This document shows, one piece after another, positions 35,051-46,013 of a stretch of 64,000 nucleotides of DNA. Positions within the stretch are counted from its first letter, which is position 1. Each line of letters begins with the position of its first letter. The notes under the pieces were generated by a model. That model made no database searches, was not told the DNA's origin, and saw nothing but the letters and a program-made list of their open reading frames with translations. Made by a program: the position numbers and the translations under genes. The stretch comes from Corynebacterium suedekumii (GTDB lineage: Bacteria > Actinomycetota > Actinomycetes > Mycobacteriales > Mycobacteriaceae): positions 1,674,001 to 1,738,000 of the forward strand of contig NZ_CP126970.1 in NCBI RefSeq assembly GCF_030252185.1. The letters are read 5' to 3'.

Positions 35051-36454
35051 TTACTTGTCGCGGTCGGTGTTGGCCATCGAGAGGACGTCGAGGCGCTTGT
35101 CCAGCTCCTCCTCGGTGAGCTTGTCACCGTCGACGAAGCCCATGTCGATGACGGTCTGGCGGATGGTCTTGCCCTCCTTGAGGGCGGTCTTGGCCACCTT
35201 CGCGGCGTTCTCGTAACCGATCGCCGAGTTCAGCGGGGTGACGATCGACGGGGAGGACTCGGCCAGGGTCTTCATGCGCTCCTCGTTCGGCTCGATGCCG
35301 TCGACGAGACGCTCCGCGAACACGCGGGCGGTGTTGGCCAGCAGGCGGGAGGACTCGAGCACGTTGCGGGCCATCACCGGGATGAACACGTTGAGCTCGA
35401 ACTGGCCCTGGGTACCGGCGAACGCCACGGCGGCGTCATTGCCGATGACCTGCGCGGAGACCTGGGTGGCGGTCTCACACAGCACCGGGTTGACCTTGCC
35501 CGGCATGATGGAGGAGCCCGGCTGCAGGTCCGGCAGGTGGATCTCGGCGAAACCGGTGAGCGGGCCGGAACCCATGAGGCGGATGTCGTTGGCGATCTTG
35601 TACAGGGAGACGGCCACGACGCGCATGGCGCCGGAGAACTCGACGAGGGCGTCGCGGTTGGCCTGCGCCTCGAAGTGGTTCTCCGCCTCGGACAGCTGCT
35701 GCACACCGGAGAGGTTCTTCAGCTCCTCGGTGACCTTCGCGCCGAAGTCGGCCGGGGTGTTGAGGCCGGTGCCCACGGCGGTGCCGCCGATCGGCAGCTC
35801 ACCCAGGCGGGCCACGGTGGCCTCGATGCGCTCGATGCCCAGCTCGATCTGGCGGGCGTAGCCGGAGAATTCCTGGCCCAGGGTGACCGGGACGGCGTCC
35901 ATGAGGTGGGTGCGGCCGGACTTGACCACGGACTTCCACTCAGCGGCCTTCTTCGCCAGGGACTCGTGCAGCACCTTCAGGCCCGGGATGAGGTCGTTGA
36001 CCGCGGCCTCGGTGGCGGCGACATGGGTCGCGGTGGGGAAGGTGTCGTTGGAGGACTGACCCATGTTGACATGGTCGTTCGGGTGGACCTCGACGCCGTT
36101 GGCCTTCGCGATGGACGCGATGACCTCATTGGTGTTCATGTTCGAGGAGGTACCGGAACCGGTCTGGAACACGTCGATCGGGAACTCGGCGTCGTGCTTA
36201 CCGTCCGCGATCTCCTTCGCGGCGGCGACGATCGCGTCGGCCTGCTCGGCCGGCAGGTCACCGGACTCCTTGTTGACGATCGCGCAGGCCGCCTTGAGCA
36301 GACCCATCGCACGGATCTGAGCGGACTCCAGGCCACGCCCGGAAATGGGGAAGTTCTCCACGGCACGCTGGGTCTGGGCACGCCACAGGGCGTTGACCGG
36401 GACCTTGACCTCGCCCATGGTGTCGTGTTCGATGCGGAATTCCTGCTCGGTCAT
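35051..36454 (-). CDS. fumC: Fumarate hydratase, class II
   Basis: FumC interconverts fumarate and malate in the TCA cycle without an iron-sulfur cluster. The 467-residue product has the [16 protein letters not shown]-terminus, [41 protein letters not shown] with the catalytic His, and the signature [11 protein letters not shown]. It lies downstream of glpX on the same strand, 133 bases apart, an order also common in corynebacteria. Confidence 0.96.
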   Translation of the reverse strand: MTEQEFRIEHDTMGEVKVPVNALWRAQTQRAVENFPISGRGLESAQIRAMGLLKAACAIVNKESGDLPAEQADAIVAAAKEIADGKHDAEFPIDVFQTGSGTSSNMNTNEVIASIAKANGVEVHPNDHVNMGQSSNDTFPTATHVAATEAAVNDLIPGLKVLHESLAKKAAEWKSVVKSGRTHLMDAVPVTLGQEFSGYARQIELGIERIEATVARLGELPIGGTAVGTGLNTPADFGAKVTEELKNLSGVQQLSEAENHFEAQANRDALVEFSGAMRVVAVSLYKIANDIRLMGSGPLTGFAEIHLPDLQPGSSIMPGKVNPVLCETATQVSAQVIGNDAAVAFAGTQGQFELNVFIPVMARNVLESSRLLANTARVFAERLVDGIEPNEERMKTLAESSPSIVTPLNSAIGYENAAKVAKTALKEGKTIRQTVIDMGFVDGDKLTEEELDKRLDVLSMANTDRDK

Positions 36455-36587
36455 GGATAACCACCTTTATGTCTGGAAGTGTCGTGAAAAATCTGACAGG
36501 GGCCCGGCGGGGAAAGTACGGACCTGCGGTGGGCCGCCGGGGAAGTGCCCACCACAGTATGACGGATCGGGGATCCGCGGGATCCGA

Positions 36588-37601
36588 CTAGGCGGACGGT
36601 TCCTTGGTGTAGTCCACCACGGAGTACTCCTGCAGCTTGGCCAGCTGGTGGCGGGACTCGACGTAACGGACGGTGCCGGACTTGGAACGCATGACCAGCG
36701 AACGGGTCGTCGCGCCGTTGGCACGGTAGGAGACGCCGCGGAGCATGTCGCCGTTGGTCACGCCGGTGGCCGCGAAGTAGCAGTTGTCGGAGGAGACCAG
36801 GTCGTTGATGCCCAGGACGGCGTCGAGGTCGAGGCCGGCGTCACGGGCGCGGCCCGCCTCAGCATCGTCGATCGGCCACAGCTTGCCCTGGATCTCGCCG
36901 CCCATGCACTTGAGGGCGCAGGCGGTGATGATGCCCTCCGGGGTGCCGCCGATGCCCATGGCCATGTCGATGGAGTTGGAGTCCTGGGCGGCGGCGATCG
37001 CACCGGCGACGTCACCGTCGGAGATCAGGCGGACCTTCGCGCCCGCGCGACGGATGTCGGCGATGAGCTCGAGGTGGCGGGGGCGGTCAAGCACGACGAT
37101 GGTGACGTCTGCCGGCAGGATGCCCTTGGCCTTGGCCACGGCGTTGATGTTGTGGGCGACCGGGGCCTCAATGTCAATGGTGCCCGCAGCCTCCGGGCCG
37201 ACGGCGATCTTGTCCATGTAGAACACGGCGGACGGGTCATACATCGAGCCGCGCTCGGCGGCGGCGATGACGGAGATGGCGTTCGGGCGACCCTCGGCCA
37301 TGAGCGTCGTGCCGTCGACCGGGTCGACCGCGATGTCCACCTCGGCGCCCTCGCCGTTGCCCACACGCTCACCGTTGTAGAGCATCGGGGCCTCGTCCTT
37401 CTCGCCCTCGCCGATGACGACGACACCGTTCATGTTCACGGAGTTGATGAGCTGACGCATGGCGTCCACCGCTGCACCGTCACCCTCCTCCTTCATGCCA
37501 CGGCCGACCCAACGGCCGGAGGCGAGGGCCGCCGCCTCGGTGACACGGACCAGCTCCATCGCGAGGTTACGATCCGGGAGTTCGGCGTGTGGTGCGTTCA
37601 T
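36588..37601 (-). CDS. glpX: Fructose-1,6-bisphosphatase, class II
   Basis: GlpX dephosphorylates fructose 1,6-bisphosphate in gluconeogenesis. The 337-residue enzyme has the metal and catalytic pattern: [29 protein letters not shown] (Asp-Pro-Val-Asp-Gly-Thr) and [23 protein letters not shown] 37601 is preceded by AGGAGG at about 8 bases. It is divergent from the DUF4245 gene across 219 bases, as in related genomes. Confidence 0.95.
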   Translation of the reverse strand: MNAPHAELPDRNLAMELVRVTEAAALASGRWVGRGMKEEGDGAAVDAMRQLINSVNMNGVVVIGEGEKDEAPMLYNGERVGNGEGAEVDIAVDPVDGTTLMAEGRPNAISVIAAAERGSMYDPSAVFYMDKIAVGPEAAGTIDIEAPVAHNINAVAKAKGILPADVTIVVLDRPRHLELIADIRRAGAKVRLISDGDVAGAIAAAQDSNSIDMAMGIGGTPEGIITACALKCMGGEIQGKLWPIDDAEAGRARDAGLDLDAVLGINDLVSSDNCYFAATGVTNGDMLRGVSYRANGATTRSLVMRSKSGTVRYVESRHQLAKLQEYSVVDYTKEPSA

Positions 37602-37820
37602 TAATTCGGCCTCCTGCAGGCGATGGGGATTGTGCGCGCTCGATGGTGGTGCATGTGTTGATCGTGCGTGACGGGACTTCCCCCGTCACCCCATATATTG
37701 TTCCACTTCCGGCCGGTCCCCGGTGCCGTTTGACCACCCGAAAGAGGGGGATTGTGGCCACATCCGTGCTCCGTGCCCCGCTATTCCGGGATTTCACCCG
37801 CTCATGACATACTTGGGCGC

Positions 37821-38399
37821 GTGGCAGCAGAGGGAAAACCCAGGATCTATCAGGGCGGCCGGGACATGATGTTGTCCCTCGCCGTCATCATCGTGGCGAT
37901 GGTGGTCACCGTCGGCGCGACCGGCCTGTGCACCTATGAGCCGGGTACTCCGGAGAACGGCCCCGTCCGGGAGGTCGACGCGACCTCCTTCATGGGCATG
38001 GAGGCCCGCGCCTCCCAGTTCCCCGTGTACCTGCCGGCCGACCCGGAGGGGTGGACCCCGAACTCGGCGCGGCGTTCCTACCTCAACCAGACGCCGGCAC
38101 CGGTCGTCGGCTGGGTCACCGCCGACGGCGGCTACATCCAGATGACCCAGACCGATCAGCCGCTTGACGACGCGGTGAAGGGCATCGATGACGATCCCCG
38201 CCAGCACGACCGCACCGTCGACGTCGCCGGCCAGCCCGTCGAGGTCTACCACTCCGACGAGTCCGACGTCCGCGACCTCTACGCCGTCGACCTCGGCGAG
38301 ACCCGGATCCTCTACACCGGCGCCGCCTCCGACGAGGAGTTCCGCGAGATCATCGAGGCGACCGTCACCTCCGAACCGCTGCCGGGCGCCACCGGTTAG
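37821..38399 (+). CDS. DUF4245 membrane-anchored protein
   Basis: The 192-residue protein has a short N-terminus (KPRIYQGGRDMMLSL), one membrane helix (about 18-38) and an extracytoplasmic alpha/beta domain with FPVYLPADPEGWTPNSARRSYL and a DUF4245-type core. The family sits opposite glpX in actinobacteria; its role is unknown. GTG 37821 follows CATACT (37808-37813) by 7 bases, pointing to a leaderless mRNA; an upstream in-frame start lacks family similarity. Confidence 0.85.
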   Translation: MAAEGKPRIYQGGRDMMLSLAVIIVAMVVTVGATGLCTYEPGTPENGPVREVDATSFMGMEARASQFPVYLPADPEGWTPNSARRSYLNQTPAPVVGWVTADGGYIQMTQTDQPLDDAVKGIDDDPRQHDRTVDVAGQPVEVYHSDESDVRDLYAVDLGETRILYTGAASDEEFREIIEATVTSEPLPGATG

Positions 38400-38409
38400 A
38401 AGCGGGGGA

Positions 38410-38443
38410 GAAGGGGCCGGGCGTGTGCCCGGCCCCTTCTTTC
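38410..38443 (+). terminator. Rho-independent terminator after the DUF4245 gene
   Basis: GAAGGGGCCGGGC (38410-38422) and its complement (38427-38439) with loop GTGT, then TTTC. It sits between convergent genes, and the A-rich minus flank is weak. Confidence 0.8.
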
Positions 38444-38450
38444 ATGTCCG

Positions 38451-40382
38451 CTACTGCCCGCGTCGGCGGGTCAGCAGGTAACCGACCACACCGAGCACCG
38501 CGAGCAGCACCGCACCGAGCACCACCCACAGGACCGGGAACCCGGCATCCTCGTCGGCGGTGGCCTCCGCGTCAGCGTCGGTGTCCGTCTCCTCCGCCCC
38601 CTCACTCGGCTGCGCCGAGGTGCTTGTCGACGCCGCCTCCACCGGCGTGAACGTCGGCGCCGGGACCGGCTCGCCGACGGCGTCCGCCTTGAGCAGGTAG
38701 GTCAGCGGGGGCAGTTCGGTGCCGGCGTCGATCTCGGCCTGGCTGAATATCTCGTCGTACTTCACCGCGAGGTACTGGGTGCCGTCCTGCCAGACACGAG
38801 CAGCATCCGAGTCCGGGGAACCCTCCCCGGCGGCCCCTCCGAACCGGTTGGTGAACAGGATCGGAGCGTCATATCCACCGGAGTACTCGTTGTCTCGGCG
38901 CACCGGCATGTTGTTGCCGCGCGTCACCTCAGCACGCGCTTCGTTGTAGGCGGTGAATGACAACATGGAGGACACCGAAGGAGCCTCGAAGCCGGTGGCT
39001 TCGTCGACGATCGTCGCGGAGTAACCCAGCTGCTGACCCTGCTCAACGGGAATGCGGAAGAACTGTGTCTCACCGGGAACGATGTCCGCCCGGACACTGT
39101 CACCTGCGTTCAACTCCGTGGCGTCGGTGAACCAGACACCGGGGGTGACCTCGCCGGCGTCCGGTGACGGGGCTCCGATGTCGGGAGCGTCCCCGGCGGA
39201 ATCGACCGGGTCGGGAACGCCGGAGACGTCGGGGATCCCGAGACGGGTGACCGTGACATCGATCTCGACGTCCTCGTCTGGGCGCCAGTCACCGCTTCGC
39301 TCAAGAGAGATGTCCAGGGAACCGGTGTCGCAGTCTTCGCCGATGACGGTGGAGTACACCGTGGAGGTCTGGTAGCCGGCCATGGCCGGATCGGCGCTCA
39401 GATTTTCGTCAAGCTCACAGTTCTGCCCACCGCCCTCGAGGTTGGGGCGCAGCGCCATCCGGCCTTGGCCCCAGTTGTCCAGTTGGGGCAGCTGCGTGGT
39501 CTGCGCCGTGACGATGACACGCTCCCCCTCGGCAACCGGGGTGGTGAACCACGTGGAAGTGGCGGATGAACGGGAACCCGACTCCGGGGCCGGGAGGGTT
39601 GTCCGGAAGGCGTCAGTACCGCGGCCCACCTCGGCCGCGTCCTCTACTACGGCTCCGCCCTCGATCAGCTCCAGGTCGGATTCATAGGCGCGGTACGTGC
39701 GATTGGTGGCGCGGTTCATCTCCTCGGCCAGTGATTCGGCGTCGGAGGCGTCGGCATAGGTACCGCCAGCGGCCTCCGCGATGCACTGCAGTTCTTCGCG
39801 GGCAGCCGGGTCGACGTTGAAGCCGACGGTGTTGATCACTAGGTCGACTCCCTGCTGCTTGAGTTCCTCAGCAACCTCGCACACCGGTGGCGGGGTGCAC
39901 GTGGCGATGCCGTCAGAGACCAGCACGATGGTGCGGGCACCGTCGTCGGGAAGTTCGTCGGCAGCCGCCCGCAGTGCGTCACCGATGGGGGTGTAGCCGC
40001 GCGGTTCGAGGGATTCGACGTGGTCGATCATCTCGGCTGAGTTGCCCGACTCCGGCCCGGTGACCACGGTGATGTCACGGCAACCGGCGTCGTAGTCCTC
40101 AGGCGTCTCACCGGTGTTGCCGCCGTAGATGACCAGACCGAGGGGCGCGTCGTCCCCGGCACCCTCGATGAAGGTGCGGGAGGCGTCCCGGGCGGCGTCG
40201 ATACGCGTCTGTCCACCGGCGTCGTTGTTGACCATGGAGCCGGAGGAGTCGAGGACGACCATGGTCGGGGCGAGGCCGGACTGTTCGTCCTGCGCTGTGG
40301 CGGTCGGCGAGACGGTTGCTGCGAGCAGGAGCGTGCCGAGCGTGGCCGCCCAGCGTCGGATCGGTCGGGTGCGCTGTGTCAT
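38451..40382 (-). CDS. Secreted VWA-domain protein with C-terminal membrane anchor
   Basis: The product has 643 residues: signal peptide (about 1-30, cleavage after TATA), a von Willebrand factor A domain (about 37-220) with the MIDAS motif VLDSSGSM and conserved Thr/Asp (GYTPIGDAL, VLVSDGIATC), a long beta-rich region (about 250-570), a Ser/Thr/Glu-rich linker, and a terminal membrane helix followed by RRRGQ. The VWA part probably binds a protein partner through Mg2+ at the cell surface. Transcribed 14 bases downstream of a close paralog. Confidence 0.85.
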   Translation of the reverse strand: MTQRTRPIRRWAATLGTLLLAATVSPTATAQDEQSGLAPTMVVLDSSGSMVNNDAGGQTRIDAARDASRTFIEGAGDDAPLGLVIYGGNTGETPEDYDAGCRDITVVTGPESGNSAEMIDHVESLEPRGYTPIGDALRAAADELPDDGARTIVLVSDGIATCTPPPVCEVAEELKQQGVDLVINTVGFNVDPAAREELQCIAEAAGGTYADASDAESLAEEMNRATNRTYRAYESDLELIEGGAVVEDAAEVGRGTDAFRTTLPAPESGSRSSATSTWFTTPVAEGERVIVTAQTTQLPQLDNWGQGRMALRPNLEGGGQNCELDENLSADPAMAGYQTSTVYSTVIGEDCDTGSLDISLERSGDWRPDEDVEIDVTVTRLGIPDVSGVPDPVDSAGDAPDIGAPSPDAGEVTPGVWFTDATELNAGDSVRADIVPGETQFFRIPVEQGQQLGYSATIVDEATGFEAPSVSSMLSFTAYNEARAEVTRGNNMPVRRDNEYSGGYDAPILFTNRFGGAAGEGSPDSDAARVWQDGTQYLAVKYDEIFSQAEIDAGTELPPLTYLLKADAVGEPVPAPTFTPVEAASTSTSAQPSEGAEETDTDADAEATADEDAGFPVLWVVLGAVLLAVLGVVGYLLTRRRGQ

Positions 40383-40396
40383 GGGCGTGGTCCTTT

Positions 40397-42345
40397 CTAG
40401 TTCCGGCGTGCCCGGGTGAGGACGTACCCGACGGCGCCGAGGGCGGCGAGGATGATGAGGCCGACGATGATCCAGACCACCGGGCTGGTTCCGGAGTCCT
40501 GGCGGTCGGCGACGGCCCGGGCGTCGGTGTCCTCCGGCGATTCGGTGTCCTCGGCCGGGGCGGAGGTGGCGGAGGTTGATCCCTCCCCGGGGAAGGAGGC
40601 GAATTCCGGCCCGGGGACCACCTGGCCGGTGGTGTTCACGGTCATGATGTAGGTCACGGGCGGGAGCTGGGAGGAAGCGTCGATGTCACCCTGCTCGGGG
40701 TCTTCGTACCGGACGGTGAGGTACTGGTCGCCGTCCTGCCAATAATCGCCGGTCCGGTAGGTCTCTCCAGATCCAAATCGGTGGTCGAAGAGGATCCGCT
40801 CGTTGTATTCGAAGGGAAGTTCCTCGTTTTCGGCTACCCGCACGTACGAGTCTGACAGGTCGATGCCAGCCCGGGCCTCGTTGTAGGCGTTGAGAAAAAT
40901 AGTCTGACGAAAACCTCCCCGGCGATCGAAGTCATTGGCCTCCTCGACCACCCGGATGCGTCCGTTGACCTTCTGGCCGTACTCGGCGGGAATCTTGAAG
41001 AACTGGGTCTCCCCGGGAACGATGTCGGCGGTGACCATCTCACCCGGGGTCAGTTCGGCGGCATCGGTGAACCAGATGCCGGGCGTGATGGGCTCGGGTT
41101 CGTCGGAGGTCAGTCGAGGGATGGAGTCGCTCTCCTCCGACGCACTGGTGGAGTTGTCGGTGTTCGGCGCGTCGCGGCCGTCGGCGAGGGTGAACGGCGG
41201 GATGCGGGTGATGGTCACCTCGGCGTCCACTTCCTCGTCCCACCGCTGGTTGCCGCTGCGCTCGATGTTGAGCAGGATCTCGTCGGTGTCGCAGTCCTCG
41301 CCAACCTCATCCGAATAGGCGGTGCCCGTGACCACCTGGTTGGTGTCCAGATCCAGCTCAGACTCCATGTCCATCCGGCAGGACTTCTGATCATCCGGAT
41401 TCGTCATGTCCAGGAGCAGCGCCAGCCGGTCGTTCTTGTTCACGGTCGGGGCCTGCACCGTCTGCGCGGAGACGACGACCCGCTCGCCCGGTCGGACGGG
41501 CAGATAGAAGTAGGAGCTGGTTCGTTCACCGCTGGTCGGTGGCTTCTCGTCGAAGGGTGTCAGGCTGGTGAGGAAGGTGGTGGTGTCGAGGGGGACGGTG
41601 TCGGCTTTGAGGTCGTCGGCGGCGGCGGGGATGCGTTCGGCGTCGGACTGGTAGGCGCGGTAGCCGCGGGTGGCGGCGCGTTTGAGTTCGTCGGCGAGGG
41701 TGTCGGCGTCGGAGGCGTCGGCGTAGGTGCCGCCGGCTGCGTCGGCGATGCATTCGAGTTCTTCGCGGGCGGCGTCGTCGACGTTGAAGCCGACGGTGTT
41801 GATGATGATGTCGACGCCCTGATCGGCGAGGTCCTCGGCAACCTCGCAGACCGGGGTGGGGTGCAGGTGGCGATGCCGTCGGAGACCAGGACGATGGTGC
41901 CTCCGGAGTCGGGGAGTTCGTCGGCGGCGGTGCGGAGGGATTCGCCGATGGGGGTGTAACCGCGGGCGTCGAGGTCGTCGATGTGATCTTTGATCTGGTC
42001 GGCGGTGTCGTTGCCCGGGGCGGTGACCATGGTGATGTCGCGGCAGCCGGCGTCGTATTCTTCGGGGGTGTCGCCGGTGTTGCCGCCGTAGGTGACGAGG
42101 CCGAGGTCGAGGGTGCCGTCGACTTCGTCGATGAAGGTGTGGGCGGCGTCGCGGGCGGCGTCGATACGTGTCTGTCCGCCGGCGTCGTCGGCGGTCATGG
42201 AGCCGGAGGAGTCGAGGACGAGCATGGTGGGGGAGCCGCGTCGTTCGTCTTCTGCAGTGGCGGTGGGGATGAGGGCGGTGGTGGTCAGGAGGGCGGCCGC
42301 GCCCGCAGCCGCCCACCTCCGAATGAGACTGTTCGTGCTGGTCAT
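40397..42345 (-). pseudogene. Paralogous secreted VWA-domain protein, frame broken in a G/C run
   Basis: This gene has the same plan as the downstream gene: signal peptide, MIDAS (VLDSSGSM), beta-rich region, and C-terminal helix with RARRN. The frame is intact from ATG 42345 to the GIATCTPP motif, then continues one frame over as PVCEVAEDLADQGVDIIINT. Comparison with the paralog shows that one C is missing from the CCCC run at 41853-41861 (G-run on the plus strand). Restored, it would be about 649 residues. A homopolymer error or phase-variable slip is as likely as true decay. Confidence 0.85.
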
Positions 42346-42425
42346 GCGCGACTCCCGGTGTCAGTTTATGGCATCGATAGTTGTGTAGAGAAACACATTA
42401 CCGGCCGGTCCCGGGGCCCGCAGGA

Positions 42426-42680
42426 CTACTCCTCGGCCTCTGCGGAACCCAGGGCCTCCTCAACCCGGCGGGCCGCGCCGTCGAGGTGCTGCTCACACCG
42501 CTTGGCCAGCGCCTCGCCACGCTCCCAGTACTTTAGCGATTCATCCAGGCCCATCTGGCCGAGTTCGAGGATCTTCACGGTTTCGACGAGTTCGTCGCGG
42601 GCCTGCTCGTAGGACAGCGTCTCCACGGCCGGGAGGGCGTCGTCGGTGGCCTGGCCGGTGCCGATGGTGTTGTCGTTCAT
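42426..42680 (-). CDS. xseB: Exodeoxyribonuclease VII small subunit
   Basis: The 84-residue helical protein has the XseB core [43 protein letters not shown]. XseB binds the XseA catalytic subunit to form the single-strand-specific nuclease. It begins 10 bases after the xseA stop, with GGAGAG upstream of ATG 42680. Confidence 0.92.
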   Translation of the reverse strand: MNDNTIGTGQATDDALPAVETLSYEQARDELVETVKILELGQMGLDESLKYWERGEALAKRCEQHLDGAARRVEEALGSAEAEE

Positions 42681-42690
42681 GGTCTCTCCT

Positions 42691-43932
42691 TTAATCTGCC
42701 GGGGTGGTGGACATGCCGGCGGCGGTGATGGAGCCGTCGGCGACGCGGATGCGCAGCTGGCTGCCCGGTGGGGCCTGGTCGATGCTCATGACCACCTCGG
42801 GGTCGGAGCCGTCGCGGGGGACGACCTGGACCACGGAGTAGCCGCGGGCCAGAGTGTTCGCCGGGCCCAGGGCGGAGACCTGGCTGCGGAGGGCGGCGAC
42901 CCGGGCGGTTTCGCGGTCGAGGAGCACGCGGACGTCGCGACGCATCATCGCCCGCGCGCGCTGCACCTCTTCACGACGCCGCGTGATCGGTGTCAGCGGA
43001 TCCGCCAGCACCGGCCGCGAACGCATGGCCGCCAGACCCTGGCGCTCCCGCTGCACCCAGCCGCGCAGCGCCGCCGCCATCCGGGTCCGGGCCTCCGCGA
43101 CGAGGGCGCGTTCCTCCGCCACGTCCGGGACGACCCGCTTGGCGGCGTCCGTCGGGGTGGCGGCGCGCAGGTCCGCGACGTTGTCCAGGACCGGGTTGTC
43201 CGGCTCGTGCCCGATCGCGGAGACCACCGGCGTGCCGGCGGCGGCGACGGCGCGCTGGAGTGCCTCCTCCGAGAAGGGCAGCAGGTCCTCCACGCTGCCC
43301 CCGCCGCGGGCGATGATGATGACGTCGACGGTCGGGTCGGCGTCGAGAAGCGACAGGGCCTCGAGGATCTGCGGCACCGCCGTCGCCCCCTGCACCGCCG
43401 TGTTGATGACGCGGAAGTCCACCGCCGGCCACCGGTCCTTCGCGACCGACAGGACGTCACGTTCCGCCGCCGACCCGCGACCGGTGATCAGTCCCACCCG
43501 CTGCGGCAGATATGGCAGACGTCGCTTCCTGGCCGGGTCGAACAACCCCTCGCGCGCCAGCTGGGACCGCAGTGCCTCGATGCGGGCGAGCAGCTCACCG
43601 ATGCCCACCGGGCGGATCTCCGTCACCCACAGAGAGAAGGAGCCACGCCCCTCGTAGAACGCCGGCCGGCCGTGCACGATGACCCGGTCACCGTCCTTGA
43701 GCGGCGAGACCATCCCCTTGAGCAGGCTCGTCGACGCCGTCAGCTGCACCGACGTCTCCGACTCCGTGTCACGCAACGTCAGATAGGACAGCTTCCACGT
43801 CGGCTTCATGTTCACCTGCGTCAGCTGACCCTCCACCCACAGCGAACCCAGACGCTGGATCCAGCCCTTGACCTCCGCATTGACCTTGCGGACGGGCCAC
43901 GGGGCCTCCGGGGAACTCGGACTACCGGCCAT
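42691..43932 (-). CDS. xseA: Exodeoxyribonuclease VII large subunit
   Basis: XseA is the catalytic subunit (413 residues): an N-terminal OB fold (about 10-105; [26 protein letters not shown]) and a nuclease domain with [29 protein letters not shown] and [20 protein letters not shown] segments. It degrades single-stranded DNA to oligonucleotides in repair. Operon with xseB; divergent from ispH across 83 bases. Confidence 0.94.
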   Translation of the reverse strand: MAGSPSSPEAPWPVRKVNAEVKGWIQRLGSLWVEGQLTQVNMKPTWKLSYLTLRDTESETSVQLTASTSLLKGMVSPLKDGDRVIVHGRPAFYEGRGSFSLWVTEIRPVGIGELLARIEALRSQLAREGLFDPARKRRLPYLPQRVGLITGRGSAAERDVLSVAKDRWPAVDFRVINTAVQGATAVPQILEALSLLDADPTVDVIIIARGGGSVEDLLPFSEEALQRAVAAAGTPVVSAIGHEPDNPVLDNVADLRAATPTDAAKRVVPDVAEERALVAEARTRMAAALRGWVQRERQGLAAMRSRPVLADPLTPITRRREEVQRARAMMRRDVRVLLDRETARVAALRSQVSALGPANTLARGYSVVQVVPRDGSDPEVVMSIDQAPPGSQLRIRVADGSITAAGMSTTPAD

Positions 43933-44015
43933 GCGGCGATCAACCTCCGGGAACTCGGCGGGCGGGGACGGCCCAATTCTAGGCTTTAACCGCGGGGTTG
44001 GTTAGGGTGGGGGCC

Positions 44016-44969
44016 ATGAGCGAAGCAGAGAAGAAGGTCCTCCTGGCAGCCCCCCGTGGTTACTGCGCCGGCGTGGACCGCGCCGTCGAGACGGTGGAGA
44101 AGGCCCTGGAGAAGTACGGCGCACCCGTCTACGTGCGCAAGGAGATCGTCCACAACCGGTACGTCGTCGACTCCCTCGCTGACCGCGGCGCCATCTTCGT
44201 CGACGAGGCCGACGCCGTCCCCGAGGGAGCCCACCTGGTGTTCTCCGCCCACGGCGTCTCCCCGGCCGTCCACGCCCAGGCCCGCGCACTCAACCTGCAG
44301 ACCCTCGACGCCACCTGCCCGCTGGTGACCAAGGTCCACAACGAGGCCAAGCGCTTCGCCCGCGACGGCTTCCAGATCCTCCTCGTCGGCCACGAGGGCC
44401 ACGAGGAGGTCGAGGGCACCGCCGGAGAGGCCCCCGAGGTCACCCACCTCGTCGACGGCCTCGAGGGCGTCGACGCCCTGCCGGACTTCCCGGACACCCA
44501 GCCCCTGGTGTGGCTGTCCCAGACCACCCTCTCGGTGGACGAGACCATGCAGATCGTGGTCAAACTCAAGGAACGCTTCCCGCATCTGCAGGACCCGCCG
44601 TCCGACGACATCTGCTACGCCACCCAGAACCGCCAGGTCGCCGTCAAGGCCATCTCCGAGCGATGCGACCTCATGATCGTCGTCGGCTCTCAGAACTCCT
44701 CCAACTCCAAGCGCCTCGTCGAGGTCGCCCTCGAGGCCGGCTCCCGCGCCTCCCATCTCGTCGACTACGCCCACCAGATTGATGAGGCCTGGCTCGAGGG
44801 TGTCGAGACCGTCGGCGTCACCTCCGGTGCCTCCGTCCCGGAGATCCTCGTGCGCGACGTCCTGGAGTTCCTCGCCGAGCGTGGATTCACCTCCGTCGAC
44901 GAGATCACCACCGCCTCCGAGAAGATCGTCTTCTCCCTGCCCCGCGACCTGCGCCCGGCGAGGACCTAG
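44016..44969 (+). CDS. ispH: 4-hydroxy-3-methylbut-2-enyl diphosphate reductase
   Basis: IspH is the last MEP-pathway enzyme; its [4Fe-4S] protein makes IPP and DMAPP. The 317-residue product has the three cluster cysteines Cys17 ([12 protein letters not shown]), Cys101 (DATCPLV) and Cys199 ([11 protein letters not shown]), and the catalytic SAHG and [10 protein letters not shown] blocks. ATG 44016 lies 7 bases after TAGGGT (44003-44008), so it is probably leaderless; a start at 43998 would lie upstream of that box. Confidence 0.95.
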   Translation: MSEAEKKVLLAAPRGYCAGVDRAVETVEKALEKYGAPVYVRKEIVHNRYVVDSLADRGAIFVDEADAVPEGAHLVFSAHGVSPAVHAQARALNLQTLDATCPLVTKVHNEAKRFARDGFQILLVGHEGHEEVEGTAGEAPEVTHLVDGLEGVDALPDFPDTQPLVWLSQTTLSVDETMQIVVKLKERFPHLQDPPSDDICYATQNRQVAVKAISERCDLMIVVGSQNSSNSKRLVEVALEAGSRASHLVDYAHQIDEAWLEGVETVGVTSGASVPEILVRDVLEFLAERGFTSVDEITTASEKIVFSLPRDLRPART

Positions 44970-44983
44970 CGTCTGTTTCCGTC

Positions 44984-45080
44984 GGCCGTCCTGCGGGACT
45001 CGGGATCAGCCTGTCGGGAGGACGGCCCGTAAGTGAGCCGGGACTCGGGATCACGACTCATCCCGACAGACTGATCCCGA
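44984..45080. repeat. Compact intergenic element with nested direct and inverted repeats
   Basis: Between ispH and the convergent DUF6542 gene three repeat relations interlock: the inverted pair GGCCGTCCT (44984-44992) / AGGACGGCC (45019-45027), the direct repeat GGGACTCGGGATCA (44995-45008 and 45040-45053), and the 20-bp inverted pair 45000-45019 / 45061-45080 with one mismatch (TCGGGATCAGCCTGTCGGGA type). No reading frame is present. Confidence 0.8.
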
Positions 45081-45104
45081 ATTCCGTCGCTTACCAGACA
45101 CAGA

Positions 45105-45142
45105 ACTGCGCCCCACCGAGCACTGTCTCGGTGGGGCGCAGT
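45105..45142. terminator. Bidirectional hairpin before the DUF6542 stop
   Basis: A perfect 16-bp inverted repeat (45105-45120 and 45127-45142) with loop CACTGT lies between convergent ispH and DUF6542. No T-run follows. Confidence 0.7.
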
Positions 45143-45153
45143 CGTGATCGAGG

Positions 45154-46002
45154 TCAGGAGTACAGGTCGTCGTCCAGGCGGCGGCGTCGACGACGCGGCG
45201 GTGCCGGCGGTTCCTGCTCGACCCGGGGGATCTCGCGGGTCCGGGGCTCGGGACGGGAATCGGGACGGGGTTCCTGGCGGGGAGCCATCCGACGGACCTC
45301 CGGTTCGCGGACCGGGCGCGGCCGACCACGATGACCGTCGGCCTCCGGGGCACGTCGGGGAGCCTCCTGTCGTCGCCGAACCTGGGGCTCACGCGGCTCG
45401 CGGGGTGCCCGCGTCGTGCGGGAACGGTCGCGTTCCCGGTTGCGGGCGAGCAGCTCCTCGACGGTGACCTGGTTGGCGCGGCTGCGGGCGCGGGAGACAG
45501 TGTCCCGGTTGCGACGGTCGGCCTCGGCGGTCCGGCGGCGGACCTCGATGGCGGATTCTTCGCGGGCCCGGCCGTTGCGGCGCAGCAGCCAGATACGGAC
45601 GGCGGCGATGATCGCGGCGACGAGGGTGACGCCGCCGAGGACCGGGAAGAACTGGGCCAGGGGGTAGATTGCGGTGACGATGGAGGTGGTGGAGAACGCC
45701 GGGGTGCCGTCGCTGGCCAGTGATCGGCCGACCATCCAGGAGGTGAGGACCGTCATGGTGCCGAAGAGCAGCGGCATGGAGGCGATGGTGAGGAAGAGTC
45801 CGCGGGCCTCGGTGGCCAGGGCGACGATGATGCCGGCCACCGCGAAGCACAGGAGGAACGGCCAGCCGATGGCCTGGGCGTTGATGCTCAGCAGGAGGCC
45901 GGTGATCAGCGCCGCGAGGACGATGGCGATGCCGGACCAGGTGGGCAGGCCGGTGGTTCCGGGCTGCTGCCGTCTGCTGCTCCTGGGGGACGATGAGGAC
46001 AC
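45154..46002 (-). CDS. DUF6542 membrane protein with basic Pro/Arg-rich tail
   Basis: The product has 282 residues. Four hydrophobic helices occupy about 22-140; the C-terminal 140 residues are a highly charged, disordered Arg/Glu/Pro-rich cytoplasmic tail ending in RRRRRRLDDDLYS. A DUF6542 protein near ispH/xseAB is recurrent in corynebacteria. Function unknown; the tail may bind nucleic acid or a division or wall factor. GTG 46002. Confidence 0.75.
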   Translation of the reverse strand: MSSSSPRSSRRQQPGTTGLPTWSGIAIVLAALITGLLLSINAQAIGWPFLLCFAVAGIIVALATEARGLFLTIASMPLLFGTMTVLTSWMVGRSLASDGTPAFSTTSIVTAIYPLAQFFPVLGGVTLVAAIIAAVRIWLLRRNGRAREESAIEVRRRTAEADRRNRDTVSRARSRANQVTVEELLARNRERDRSRTTRAPREPREPQVRRRQEAPRRAPEADGHRGRPRPVREPEVRRMAPRQEPRPDSRPEPRTREIPRVEQEPPAPPRRRRRRLDDDLYS

Positions 46003-46013
46003 AAGGGTCTATC

